A DNA stretch of 64,000 nucleotides, taken from the NCBI GenBank assembly GCA_900544715.1, contig UQWL01000002.1, positions 1 through 64,000 on the forward strand, written 5' to 3'. Source of the DNA: an uncultured Oscillospiraceae bacterium. GTDB taxonomy: Bacteria > Bacillota > Clostridia > Oscillospirales > Acutalibacteraceae. Position numbers and translations under genes: made by a program. Positions 17,515-26,621 of this stretch are shown here, one piece after another. The number at the start of each line of letters is the position of its first letter. Within the stretch, counting starts at the first letter, position 1. Below the pieces are notes generated by a model. It did no database searches. It had not been told where the DNA came from and worked only from the letters and a program-made list of their open reading frames with translations.

Positions 17515-19419
17515 ATGACAAAAAGGAAGAAGGTTTTATGGATCGTGTTGGCCGCCGTGCTGGCCCTGGCTCTAATCGGCGGCATCGTCACTGCTGTTGT
17601 GCTGCATAGCCGCACAGACCGCAATGACCAGCGGCGGATCGCCTTTAACGCCCCGGCGCTCACGGGGGATTATGCGGTCGTCGCGCCCGCCTCCGGGAGC
17701 ACGCAGCGCAATGTGACAGCCACGGTTTTTGACAGCGAGGATACGCCGATTGAGGACAACCCCGTAACCTATCAGCTGGATCAAGAGGTAGCGGGCGTTA
17801 CCTTAAAGGATCAGGTCTTAACGGTAACGAGCGAGCTGAAAAAAAGCGTTACCCTGCGTGTGACGGCTACGGACGCTTCCCCGGATGCGGCGGAGCCGAA
17901 AGTATCCGTCACCCAAAAGATCCGGCTGGTCAAGGATGAGAGCCTCCAGGATATTCCGGCCAATCCGCTGGAAAAAGAGGGCTGGACGCTCTTCTATAAC
18001 GATGAGTTCGATGGGGACGCTTTGGATGCCGCGCATTGGTCGCCCTACTATCTGCGCCACTGGACGGATTATGACGAGCGGACAAAGGCGGATTTGTTTT
18101 TCCAGGATGGCAGCCTTGTGCTGCGCTGCCCGGAGGGGTTGGAGCGCTGGAGCTCGCAGGATGGCAATAAAGTGACGGGCATCATGTCCTTCGAGCGCGA
18201 TCACCTGCACAAGTTTGGCGAAACGGGGAGCGGGGCCACCTATAACCGCGCGATCCCCACCTTTGACGGGTTAGCCACCAAATACGGCTATTTTGAAATC
18301 CGCTTGAAAATGCCCTCCACACGGGATGGCAGCCATTTCGCCTGGTGGATGGTCGGCACGCAGGATGACCAGAATGCGGGCGCGCAGCTCAGCGGCGAAA
18401 AAGCCCCCTATTATGGCCATTATTCGAATCAGACCGCTGAGTTTGATATCATCGAAACCTATCTCGCCCCGTTAAAGAAGATGAAAGCATGGCGGCCTGT
18501 CATTCATCCCAACGGCTCCAATGAGATCGAATACCTCTGGGTGCCGGAGTCGGAGATTCCGGGCGATCCTTCCAGCGAATATCATATTTATGGCTTCGAA
18601 TGGGATGAAAACGGGACGAAATTCTATGTGGATAACAAGCTGGTCAACGAAACGGACCGCTCACCCAACTACCGGATGATGACGATCTTCTCCGTTTATG
18701 CGACCGGCGGCATGGGGGAGGATGCGGGTATCTACCCGAAGGATACCTACATTGATTATTTTCGTGTGTATAAGAAAAACGAACCCGCAAAGGCCTCCAG
18801 CATCATCGTCAACGGCGGTGAAACGGCGGATTGTCTTTTCGTGCCGGCCAGCGGCAGCTGGACCAAGCAGATGACGGCAGCGGTAACCGATCAGTTTGAT
18901 CGGACCATTGCGGGCACGGTCAAATGGAAGCTCTCTGAAACAGTGGATGGGGAAGCCCCCGCTTCCACGCCTTCCGCTGAGCGGAAAGGCGTGGCCATTG
19001 ATCCGGCCACCGGGCTGTTGACCGTTTCCGCCGGTGTGGATTTGGATCAGGATATTTTTGTCACGGCCTATCTCAGCGATACGGTGAAGCAAACGGTTCA
19101 TTTCCGCCTCTCTGATGTGGAGCCAACGGCGCGCCGCGTTTTGTTCAGCGGCGACACGCCCGCTTCCGTCAAGGCAGGGGAGAGCCGGAAGCTTTCCGCC
19201 AGGCTGGAAGATCAATATGGGCAGGAGATCGCCGGCCACCGGATGCAGTATTCCATCGTGGCCGATCTCGCCGCTGTGGAAGAGAAGCAGATTGACGGCG
19301 TGGCCATCGCTCAGGACGGCACGCTGACCATCGCCCCCACGGTGCCAAAAGGGACGCAGATTGTTGTTGCCGCCCGCAGCATGGGGCGATATGACCACGC
19401 GGTCATTACCGTAGGATAA
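17515..19419 (+). CDS. Membrane-anchored GH16 beta-glucanase-like enzyme with Ig-like modules
   Basis: The product has 634 residues. Residues 1-5 are basic and about 7-31 form a membrane helix without an obvious cleavage site. An Ig-like module follows (about 45-140), then the GH16 catalytic domain (about 155-425). The catalytic signature ExDxxE is E309-F-D-I-I-E314, giving nucleophile Glu309 and acid/base Glu314. Two further Ig-like repeats (about 430-634) close the protein. GH16 enzymes cut beta-1,3 or beta-1,3/1,4 glucans, agar-type galactans or xyloglucan; which one cannot be told. It is displayed on the outer face of the cell membrane. It has a GAAGGAG site and its own terminator downstream. 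Confidence 0.85.
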   Translation: MTKRKKVLWIVLAAVLALALIGGIVTAVVLHSRTDRNDQRRIAFNAPALTGDYAVVAPASGSTQRNVTATVFDSEDTPIEDNPVTYQLDQEVAGVTLKDQVLTVTSELKKSVTLRVTATDASPDAAEPKVSVTQKIRLVKDESLQDIPANPLEKEGWTLFYNDEFDGDALDAAHWSPYYLRHWTDYDERTKADLFFQDGSLVLRCPEGLERWSSQDGNKVTGIMSFERDHLHKFGETGSGATYNRAIPTFDGLATKYGYFEIRLKMPSTRDGSHFAWWMVGTQDDQNAGAQLSGEKAPYYGHYSNQTAEFDIIETYLAPLKKMKAWRPVIHPNGSNEIEYLWVPESEIPGDPSSEYHIYGFEWDENGTKFYVDNKLVNETDRSPNYRMMTIFSVYATGGMGEDAGIYPKDTYIDYFRVYKKNEPAKASSIIVNGGETADCLFVPASGSWTKQMTAAVTDQFDRTIAGTVKWKLSETVDGEAPASTPSAERKGVAIDPATGLLTVSAGVDLDQDIFVTAYLSDTVKQTVHFRLSDVEPTARRVLFSGDTPASVKAGESRKLSARLEDQYGQEIAGHRMQYSIVADLAAVEEKQIDGVAIAQDGTLTIAPTVPKGTQIVVAARSMGRYDHAVITVG

Positions 19420-19442
19420 GAGGATTTTTCTTTCAAATCAAG

Positions 19443-19484
19443 AGGGGTTGACACACATGTTTGATGTGCGTCAACCCCTTTTTT
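19443..19484. terminator. Bidirectional terminator
   Basis: A 16-base stem with one mismatch (19443-19458 with 19464-19479) is followed by TTTTTT on the plus strand and preceded by an A-rich stretch. It separates the convergent GH16 and SDR genes. Confidence 0.8.
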
Positions 19485-20274
19485 AATCGGGCCTGGGGAA
19501 GCTCTTTGGCATGGCTGCGTGCTTCGGTTGCCGCCGATGCTGCAAGTGGTAGCTCACCGCAAGCACCGCGCGTGTTGGCAGGAGCCGCGCCGAGCATTTA
19601 GCCAGCTTCATTTGCAGGCCCGGCACGATCAGCATCCTGCGGGCAAACATCTGCTTGAGCGCACATTCCGCAATCTGGTAGCTCGGCTTGCTTGCGGGCG
19701 TAAAGGTAACGTCCGCTTTCAGGTCAAACTCTGTATCCACAGGGCCGGGGCACAGGGCGCTGATGGAAACGTGGCTATTTTGGTGCCGCAGCTCCTTCCA
19801 AATGGCGAGCGTCAAATACAGCACATATACCTTGGAAGCATAGTAGGCGGCCATCAGCGGCCCCGGTGCAAAGGCGGAGGCAGAGGATACATTGAGGAGA
19901 TACCCTGCATCCCGCGCCGTAAAATCCCTTAAAAAGAGCTTCGTCAGGATATGCACGGCGCGGATGTTCGTGTCAATGAGCTTTAATTCATCCGTCAGGT
20001 CCGTCTCCTGGAATGCGCCGAATACGCCGAACCCAGCGTTATTGATTAGAATATCAATGTGCTCCTCCCGCACCTGTTCATATAGTGCAAAACATTCCCG
20101 CTCCGAGGAGAGATCCGCGCAGATGATCCGCACCGGCACGGGAAGCTCGTTTTTTAGCTCCTCCATGCGCTCTTCCCGGCGCGCGACGAGGATCAGCTCG
20201 CAGCCCATCGCGCCGAGCACATGGGCAAAATCCCTCCCGATGCCGGAACTCGCCCCTGTAATCAAAGCTTTCAT
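19483..20274 (-). CDS. Short-chain dehydrogenase/reductase
   Basis: The product has 263 residues. The cofactor motif TGASSGIG is at residues 6-13, NNAG near residue 78, and the catalytic tetrad shows the serine pair near 130 and Y144-x3-K148. It resembles the DltE/YqjQ-like classical SDRs, which use NAD(P)H; substrate unknown. The start at 20274 has AGGAAAGGA eight bases upstream and begins directly with the Rossmann strand. An ATG 30 bases earlier has no site. It is transcribed away from the GH gene that starts at 20550. Confidence 0.88.
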   Translation of the reverse strand: MKALITGASSGIGRDFAHVLGAMGCELILVARREERMEELKNELPVPVRIICADLSSERECFALYEQVREEHIDILINNAGFGVFGAFQETDLTDELKLIDTNIRAVHILTKLFLRDFTARDAGYLLNVSSASAFAPGPLMAAYYASKVYVLYLTLAIWKELRHQNSHVSISALCPGPVDTEFDLKADVTFTPASKPSYQIAECALKQMFARRMLIVPGLQMKLAKCSARLLPTRAVLAVSYHLQHRRQPKHAAMPKSFPRPD

Positions 20275-20549
20275 ATCGTCAGTCCTTTCCTGGTTACCGT
20301 TCAAAACACACTCTAGTATTTCCGAATCCAGGGGAAAAACAGGCGCTTTTCTCTGTAAATGGCTGGGATTGGCCTTTTGATGTTTCCAAAAAGCATTGAT
20401 TTCCGATTTTTATATGAATTGTGCCATATTTTCGATTTCCTTTTTGCGTGGGATTCACTACAATGCTCATATGAAAGAAACCGGCCGCGGAACATTCCAA
20501 GCTGCGGCAAATGAATTTGCTGCATGGCTGCTGGAGGAAAGATGATATC

Positions 20550-22961
20550 ATGATGATTTATCAGAAAGACCGAAAAGCGCCGGTGCGGCTGTTTGATGAT
20601 TTCAGCGAGCTTACGGGGCTCACACCAGGCACTTCGTTTCACTTTCAGGTTTGCAGAGATGAATATTTTGTGGTACAGCTCCTGCTGTGTGAATGCTCGG
20701 GCCCCTATACGGCTGTGCCGCACGGTCTCGATGGGCGTGTGACCATTTACAATATGCAGGGGGTCGACAAATTCGGCCGCCTCTTTTCCAAACCTTATGA
20801 AACACAGGCAGGCCGGATCAATCCACTCTATATCGGCGTGGATTTTTCCGGGCTGGCGCCGGGCTCCTATGCAGTAACCATCTGTTTGGAGGGCGCGGAG
20901 CGGACGGAGGTTTCCCTTGCTTTCCAGGTGGCGGGGCAGCAGGTGGCAAACCATGGCTATGATGACCTGTGGCGGCTTTCCCGCCTCAACTGGCTCAATA
21001 GCACCCGCGCACAGGATGATGCGGTTACGCCGCCCTTCCTGCCCATCCGCACGGATGGGCAAACACTAGAGCTGCTGGGCCGCACCGTCCGGCTGGGCGC
21101 CGGGCTGCAGCCCGTGCAGGTGGAGAGCTATTTTGATGAAGGCGTCAATCTGATGGAAAGCGTTCAGCGTTCCCTGCTCAATGAGGCGGTCACATTCTCT
21201 GCCAAAGGCCAGGATATCTCCTACGAGCCGTCTGCCGTTGAGAACCGGGGCGCTTGGGCGGAGCTTCGGGCAGAGGGCCGCAGTGAAGCGTTGCACGTGC
21301 GCACCAGGCTGGTTGCCCGCTGTGAGGGTAATTTGGAGTATTTTACGGAGCTTTCTGCAATGGCGGATTGTGAAACGGAAATCTGCCTGCGCACGCCTTT
21401 CTCCGCGGAGGCGGCGGTTTACAATTGCGGCCTGGGCAAACGCGGCGGCCGGTTTGCGGAGGTTTCGGCCAAATGGGGCGATCAGCGGCACGACAGTATG
21501 TATATCGGCACGGTCAACGCGGGCGCGATGATCCGCCTCAAGGCGGAGGATTACCGCACACCGCTGGTCAATGTGTATTACCACAATCTTCCGATTGCGC
21601 GCCCCGTTGAAACATGGGATAACCACGGTCTTGGCACGATGAAAGCACTGCGGGTGGAAAACGGCGCGGTTTTTGAGGCCTGCACCGGGCGTTTCTCGCT
21701 GAAAAAGGGCGAGCGGCGGGTATTCCGCTATGAGTTCTTCTTTACGCCCTTTCAGCCGGTTGATTATCAAAAGCATTTTTCCGTGCGCTATTATCACAGC
21801 AACGCCATGAAGGGCAACGAGGATCGGCATTTGAAAAAGGCGGAGCAACATGGCCTGAATTATATCAACGTCCACCATGGCAATGATTTGCATCCTTATA
21901 TCAACTACCCCTTTATCGAAACAAAGCGGCTGAAGCGCTTCGTGCAGGCGGCGGCCCAGAAGGGGATTGGAGTGAAAGTTTACTACACGGCGCGGGAGAT
22001 GAGCAACCATACCGCCGAGGTATTCTGCTATAAATCCTTTGGGAATGAAATCATCCTCCAGCAGAAGGGCCAGGGGCTTGATACCTTCCACGACCGGGAG
22101 TGGCTGCGCCGCTATTTTGGGGAAAATGTGATTCCGGCCTGGCAAGTGCATTACCGCTCCGGCCCGCACAAGGGGGATGATGATATTGCCTTTATCATCC
22201 AGCCGGATTCCCGGATTGAGAACTATTATATTGAAGGCCTGCAATGGCTCGTGGATCAGATCGGGATCAAGGGCATCTACATCGACGATACGTCACTGGA
22301 TGCCGTCACCCTGCGCCGTGCGCGCAAAGTGCTGGATCAGGTGGGCGGCTTAATTGATATGCATATGTGGAACCATGAAGAGGCTCGGGCAGGCGATGCC
22401 GCGTGTATGAATATCTATGCCGATATCCTGCCCTTTCTGGATCACCTCTGGATTGGGGAGGGGTTTGACTGCCAGAAGCTCTCCGCCGATTATATCCTCA
22501 CAGAGGTCAGCGGCCTGCCCTACGGCAACACCAGCCAGATGCTGGAGGGCGGCGGGAACCCCTATGTCGGCATGCTCTATGCGATGAATAACCGTTACGG
22601 CTGGGGTGTTTATAATGCCGATCGGATCTATCGCGTTTGGGATGCATTCGGTATACAGCAGGCGCAGATGCTTGGCTATTGGCACAGCAGGTGCCCGATC
22701 CATACGGACAATTCCGAGGTGCTCGTCACGGTTTATCAAAAGCTGGATGCATTGCTGGCAGTGGCCTATAATTTTTCAGAGAAAGCACAAAGCTTTCATT
22801 ATGAGATCGATTTGGAGAAGCTACCGTTTCGCCCTGGCAGGAAGGAGACGGTCCGCCTCTATGCAAAGGAGTGGCGCAAAATCGAGCGGGCAGCCAATTT
22901 GAGCGGAGAAAATACCCTCCCTAAACGGGATGGCGTGATGTTCCTTCTGCACAAAGCTTAA
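20550..22961 (+). CDS. DUF6067-like putative glycoside hydrolase
   Basis: The product has 803 residues without signal peptide or membrane helix. An N-terminal beta-rich half (about 1-420) is followed by a TIM-barrel-like half. The barrel carries GIKGIYIDDTSLDAVTLRR near residue 570 and LIDMHMWN about 30 residues later, patterns I associate with the GH123-like DUF6067/DUF4091 group, where an acidic pair at the end of strand 4 would be catalytic. Substrate unknown. Two ATGs stand at 20550 and 20553 after a GGAGG about 12 bases upstream. Its intracellular location suggests that it handles imported oligosaccharides. The family call is from pattern memory and is the weak point. Confidence 0.55.
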   Translation: MMIYQKDRKAPVRLFDDFSELTGLTPGTSFHFQVCRDEYFVVQLLLCECSGPYTAVPHGLDGRVTIYNMQGVDKFGRLFSKPYETQAGRINPLYIGVDFSGLAPGSYAVTICLEGAERTEVSLAFQVAGQQVANHGYDDLWRLSRLNWLNSTRAQDDAVTPPFLPIRTDGQTLELLGRTVRLGAGLQPVQVESYFDEGVNLMESVQRSLLNEAVTFSAKGQDISYEPSAVENRGAWAELRAEGRSEALHVRTRLVARCEGNLEYFTELSAMADCETEICLRTPFSAEAAVYNCGLGKRGGRFAEVSAKWGDQRHDSMYIGTVNAGAMIRLKAEDYRTPLVNVYYHNLPIARPVETWDNHGLGTMKALRVENGAVFEACTGRFSLKKGERRVFRYEFFFTPFQPVDYQKHFSVRYYHSNAMKGNEDRHLKKAEQHGLNYINVHHGNDLHPYINYPFIETKRLKRFVQAAAQKGIGVKVYYTAREMSNHTAEVFCYKSFGNEIILQQKGQGLDTFHDREWLRRYFGENVIPAWQVHYRSGPHKGDDDIAFIIQPDSRIENYYIEGLQWLVDQIGIKGIYIDDTSLDAVTLRRARKVLDQVGGLIDMHMWNHEEARAGDAACMNIYADILPFLDHLWIGEGFDCQKLSADYILTEVSGLPYGNTSQMLEGGGNPYVGMLYAMNNRYGWGVYNADRIYRVWDAFGIQQAQMLGYWHSRCPIHTDNSEVLVTVYQKLDALLAVAYNFSEKAQSFHYEIDLEKLPFRPGRKETVRLYAKEWRKIERAANLSGENTLPKRDGVMFLLHKA

Positions 22962-23004
22962 AAAGCTTACAAGTTTTTTATAATATAAGGGGTAAAAGAA
23001 GCAG

Positions 23005-23037
23005 GGCCCGGAAGCCATTTGATTGGCTTCCGGGCCT
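23005..23037. repeat. Hairpin repeat, copy A
   Basis: A 33-base unit made of a perfect 13-base stem (GGCCCGGAAGCCA with its complement) and a TTTGAT loop. It is identical to the unit at 23529-23561. Copy A sits 43 bases after the GH gene stop and can serve as its terminator, though no T run follows. Confidence 0.85.
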
Positions 23038-23528
23038 CCAGTCTGTCAAAAAAGCTAGATGAAAGAAAAAAGTGCACAAAATCTCATTGCGAATTAGCCT
23101 ATGTAACCAGTATCTAAATGCAGCGCAGAATGCTGGCGGAAGGCCAAGGCAGCATTTGCAGCCTCTGACGGCGTGGCTCGTGAGGGGATTTGACCGCGTT
23201 ACGCGCGGTCAAACGAGCGCCCGAATTGTTTGAGGTGATGTGAATCGCCGAGTTTTCGGGCGTCTCGCCGAACGGGTTTGATCGTGTATCAACGCCCCCC
23301 GCTGCCGATGTGCCGTGCGGGGGTCGCGGGGATCTCCCCGCGGCTCTTTTTGCTTCCTTTTGTGAGAAGACAAAAGGAAGGGCCCGCGCGGCCTGAGCGC
23401 AAACTCAGTTTTTTGTTGTGATCAAAGTAATTCATAATCACAAATATTGCATAGGGTTTTTCTCAGCAAACTTTTTAAATCATCTTTGTGCATTTTGACA
23501 AATCGATATACCTTTTTCGACAAGCTGA
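23038..23528. ncRNA. Structured non-coding element between two identical hairpins
   Basis: About 490 bases hold no credible gene. They are dense in stems: TTTGACCGCG paired with 23204-23213; CCCCCGC at 23296-23302 paired with 23317-23323; CGCGGGG at 23325-23331 paired with 23336-23342 and followed by GCTCTTTTT, an intrinsic terminator form on the plus strand; and CTTCCTTTTG at 23353-23362 paired with 23371-23380. The middle part is much more GC-rich than its flanks. It could be an expressed RNA, a short non-autonomous mobile or dispersed element, or the decayed remains of one. Assignment as RNA is inference. Confidence 0.4.
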
Positions 23529-23561
23529 GGCCCGGAAGCCATTTGATTGGCTTCCGGGCCT
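23529..23561. repeat. Hairpin repeat, copy B
   Basis: Exact second copy of the 33-base hairpin at 23005-23037, in the same orientation (the unit is itself palindromic). It lies 28 bases beyond the stop of the minus-strand membrane protein gene and can terminate it. Confidence 0.85.
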
Positions 23562-23588
23562 GCGCTTATCGCTATGGGGATCATGCGT

Positions 23589-25433
23589 TTAACCGGCGGC
23601 TTCCGCCTCTGGCTCCGCGCGTTTCCCCTTCTTTTGATTGGGCGGTGGGGCAAGGAAGGTGATGCTGGCAAGGAAGGGCAGCGTGGTAAACAGGCAGTAG
23701 ATATAGCGGAATTCCGCATACACCGGCGTGGAGATCATCAGCGTCAGAAATACGGCGGCAACCGGCAGAAAACTGAGCAGCAGCCGCGCCCGCTTTTTCA
23801 CGATGCAGATCGCACCGAGTGCAAAGGCTGCCAGCACATTCAGCCCAATGCTCCAAAGCATCCCATAGATCGGAATGGCGCGGTAGCTGGTAGCCGCGTT
23901 TGTCACCCAATCGTAAAGCGGGCCGCCGATCAAAGGCGTCATGGATGCGCCGAAGTCATTATCGAGCATATAGGTCCACACATTCCAATACTGCACGTCC
24001 GGATACCAATAGCCGTAAGTCTGATCGGCCTGCGCTTTGAGGATTTCTCCCGGATATTGGAAGGCAAGGCTGACCCATAGCTTGATATAGTCCCATTTGT
24101 GCTCCGAAAACGCCTGCTGATTGTTATACCTGCGGATCAGATCTTTCACCGGGTCGGAAATCGTAGGCCGATAAGCCTGCTTGATCTCTTCTACCGGTGC
24201 AAGCTTTTCTATCAGCTCGGTTTGCTCCTCTGTCAGCGGCTTTTCATCAACAATGATGCGCGCGATATGCTGGAGAGGGATTGAGAGCGCCTCTACCGTA
24301 TCGACAGGGATCACATGGAAGGCGGAAATGACAGGCCCCAGAACAATCAGGGTGACGATCACGCTAATCATGCCGGAAGCGAGCACAGGCAGCCATTGTT
24401 TACGCAGCATCACCACGGCAAACGGGATGCACAGCGCAAAGGCCAAAAAGCCGTTGGTACGCAAAAGGCTCATCAAAACCCCTGTGATGGCAAACATGGG
24501 CAACACAGGCCAGAGGGGCTCCTCATTGCGGTATCGGTTCAAAAGCTTCCAAAGGGAGATGGCGAATAGCAGCACCACGCCGCCGAATAAGATATCCTTC
24601 CACATTGTCAGGCTGTACATCGCATGGAAAGGAACCAGCGCGAAGTAGGCCAGCAGCCCGATGCACCAGCCCGTTTTTGCCCCCTGGCGGTAAACCGTAT
24701 AGATCAGGTAAGAGAAGATGAGTGCCATGGTTGTCATCTGGAACAACGTATAGGTGGCGATCCCGCCGTTCACCGTGCCAAAAATTGCGTAGCCGATGGA
24801 ATAGAACAGCTTGATAATCATGGTGTGCGTGAAGGGATGGTGGTTGCTCAGCGGCCGGATGCCGAGGATCTGATCCATCTGCCATACGGAATCGTTAGAG
24901 AGGATTCCGGGGAAGTAAGCGAGAAAATAGGGCAGCCAGCAAATAAAAATCATCAGAAAGCAGCATAAAAAAACGGCCCAGTTTTCCATCGGCGGCGCCT
25001 TGGTACGCAGGATGGTAAACCTGCCGCCGCCTTCATATAGCCGCTGAAAGCAAAAGTAGAAAAAAATAAAAAGCCCCGCTGCGATAAAAATGGTCAGCAG
25101 GCCCTGCTGAATAGGGCTGTTTTGAAAATCCTCCATACGGATGCCGTAGTATAGATTATCCTCTTTGCTGTATCTGCCCAACAGGGCGATTACCGTGCAT
25201 GCCGCTGCAGAGAGCAGGGCGAGCACTTTGATTTGCCGGGTGGATTGAAACCCGTATTTGTAATAGAAATAAAAAATACCAGCCAAAAGGAACAGGCAAA
25301 CGCTGCTCATTACGCTCAATTCCCAAAAAAGAGCGACGGCCATGGTGGAGATGCCAGCCATGCCAAAGAGAAGCGCGTTGCGTAAGGGCGCGGGAAGCTG
25401 GAATGCCGGGGCGGCATGTGTTGTTGCTTTCAT
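23589..25433 (-). CDS. DUF6020-like multi-pass membrane protein, probable GT-C type
   Basis: The product has 614 residues with about 12 hydrophobic helices. An acidic site on an outer loop after the first helices reads FPGILSNDSVWQMDQILG, followed by NHHPFTHTM; the acidic residue and histidines in this loop are typical of the DUF6020 group and resemble polyprenyl-phosphate-dependent (GT-C) glycosyltransferases. It starts three bases after the stop of the GT2 gene on the same strand, so the two form an operon: the GT2 could load a sugar on a lipid carrier and this protein could transfer it outside the membrane (inference). It ends near a hairpin copy. Confidence 0.7.
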   Translation of the reverse strand: MKATTHAAPAFQLPAPLRNALLFGMAGISTMAVALFWELSVMSSVCLFLLAGIFYFYYKYGFQSTRQIKVLALLSAAACTVIALLGRYSKEDNLYYGIRMEDFQNSPIQQGLLTIFIAAGLFIFFYFCFQRLYEGGGRFTILRTKAPPMENWAVFLCCFLMIFICWLPYFLAYFPGILSNDSVWQMDQILGIRPLSNHHPFTHTMIIKLFYSIGYAIFGTVNGGIATYTLFQMTTMALIFSYLIYTVYRQGAKTGWCIGLLAYFALVPFHAMYSLTMWKDILFGGVVLLFAISLWKLLNRYRNEEPLWPVLPMFAITGVLMSLLRTNGFLAFALCIPFAVVMLRKQWLPVLASGMISVIVTLIVLGPVISAFHVIPVDTVEALSIPLQHIARIIVDEKPLTEEQTELIEKLAPVEEIKQAYRPTISDPVKDLIRRYNNQQAFSEHKWDYIKLWVSLAFQYPGEILKAQADQTYGYWYPDVQYWNVWTYMLDNDFGASMTPLIGGPLYDWVTNAATSYRAIPIYGMLWSIGLNVLAAFALGAICIVKKRARLLLSFLPVAAVFLTLMISTPVYAEFRYIYCLFTTLPFLASITFLAPPPNQKKGKRAEPEAEAAG

Positions 25434-25436
25434 GCT

Positions 25437-26366
25437 TTAATCCTTTTTCTCCTTTTCTTGCAGATGTAAGTAGAGCTCAAAAAGCTGGCGATGCTTTACC
25501 CGGATGGAATCCAGAATCAATCCACAGCTAAATGAGAGGAGCGCACAAACCGCGCTGAAGCAGGAAACAATCAAAGTGGGGAAACGCGGCACTAGCCCGG
25601 TTTGGAAATAATAGATTAAAACCGGGAGGAAAAGCACCGCTGCAAATAGGGCGAGGATCAGCGCGAACAGCCCAAAAAACTGAAGCGGCTTGTATTCGCG
25701 GAACAGGCGGAAAATCGTTTTTAACACCTTGAAGCCGTCGGAAAAGGTGTTGAGCTTTGAAACGCTGCCCTCCATGCGGTCGCGGTAGCTGATCGGTATT
25801 TCGCGGATAGCGAGGTTTTTATCGAGCGCATGTACGGTCATCTCCGTTTCAATCTCAAAGCCGGCAGACAACACGGGGAAGCTCTTGACAAAGCGGCGGC
25901 TGAATGCACGGCATCCGGTCATGATATCCTTTACGTTGCTGTTAAAGATAAAGTTGATGAGCCCGCGCACCATCCGGTTGCCCAAATTATGAAAAGGGCG
26001 TTTATTCTCTGTGAAATAAGTGCTGGAAAGCCTGTCTCCGATGGCCATTTCCGCCTTGCCGTCCAACACGAGCTGTGCAACCTTCACGGCATCCTCTGCC
26101 GGATAGGTGTCATCCCCATCAACCATGATGTAGCAATCCGCCTCGATATCGCGGAACATGCTGCGCACAACATTGCCTTTTCCCTGCTGGTATTCAGGCA
26201 CAACGATTGCGCCATGCTCCAGAGCAACCCGCGCCGTTTGGTCGGAGGAATTATTATCGTATACATAGATATCCGCCTCCGGCAGATGCTGATGAAAATC
26301 TTCAATCACATTTGCAATCGTCAATTCTTCATTGTAGCATGGAACCAGCACTGCAATCCTCTTCAT
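25437..26366 (-). CDS. Family 2 glycosyltransferase, dolichol-phosphate-type
   Basis: The product has 309 residues. The GT-A domain starts at the N-terminus (VLVPCYNEE), with DGDDT at residues 83-87 as the metal and nucleotide-sugar site, and AFSRRFVKSFP further on. Two C-terminal membrane helices lie near residues 228-255 and 262-285. This arrangement matches DPM1/GtrB-like enzymes that move a sugar from a nucleotide to undecaprenyl phosphate at the inner membrane face. The start at 26366 is chosen because similarity starts there and GGGGG lies upstream; the longer frame would enter the intergenic hairpin. It is operonic with the DUF6020-like gene. Confidence 0.88.
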   Translation of the reverse strand: MKRIAVLVPCYNEELTIANVIEDFHQHLPEADIYVYDNNSSDQTARVALEHGAIVVPEYQQGKGNVVRSMFRDIEADCYIMVDGDDTYPAEDAVKVAQLVLDGKAEMAIGDRLSSTYFTENKRPFHNLGNRMVRGLINFIFNSNVKDIMTGCRAFSRRFVKSFPVLSAGFEIETEMTVHALDKNLAIREIPISYRDRMEGSVSKLNTFSDGFKVLKTIFRLFREYKPLQFFGLFALILALFAAVLFLPVLIYYFQTGLVPRFPTLIVSCFSAVCALLSFSCGLILDSIRVKHRQLFELYLHLQEKEKKD

Positions 26367-26429
26367 TTTATACCCCCTATCTCTAACGGTCGAGGAAATT
26401 ATTAATTCCTCAAGGAACAGATGTGTTTT

Positions 26430-26458
26430 AGTATAGCATGTCTGCCTCAAAAGATCAA
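26430..26458 (-). promoter_or_regulatory. Promoter of the GT2 operon
   Basis: On the minus strand TTGATC (26453-26458) and TATACT (26430-26435) are separated by 17 bases. Between it and the start lies an imperfect palindrome around 26390-26410 (AGGAATTAATAATTTCCT on the minus strand) that could bind a regulator. Confidence 0.6.
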
Positions 26459-26487
26459 ACATCTGTTCCATGCAGGGCGGATCAGCA

Positions 26488-26520
26488 AAACCAGGCCCGG
26501 TGCACAGCCGGGCCTGGTTT
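26488..26520 (-). terminator. Hairpin after the GH98-like gene
   Basis: A perfect 13-base stem (AAACCAGGCCCGG at 26488-26500 with 26508-26520), about 100 bases beyond the stop at 26622. A short TTTT within the stem end is the only T run on the minus strand. Confidence 0.6.
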
Positions 26521-26621
26521 GCCTTGTATTTTTGGTATGGCTCAAGCACATCTTAGGTGGATGATACCATCCAAAGATTACAAGAGAATTACAGATCGCT
26601 TTCAAAAGGGAAATGTTCTGA

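Noticed and set aside
23447..23662. Possible small gene starting inside the hairpin-bracketed element
   Set aside because: It runs through hairpin copy B and into the antisense of the membrane protein gene, with no Shine-Dalgarno site.
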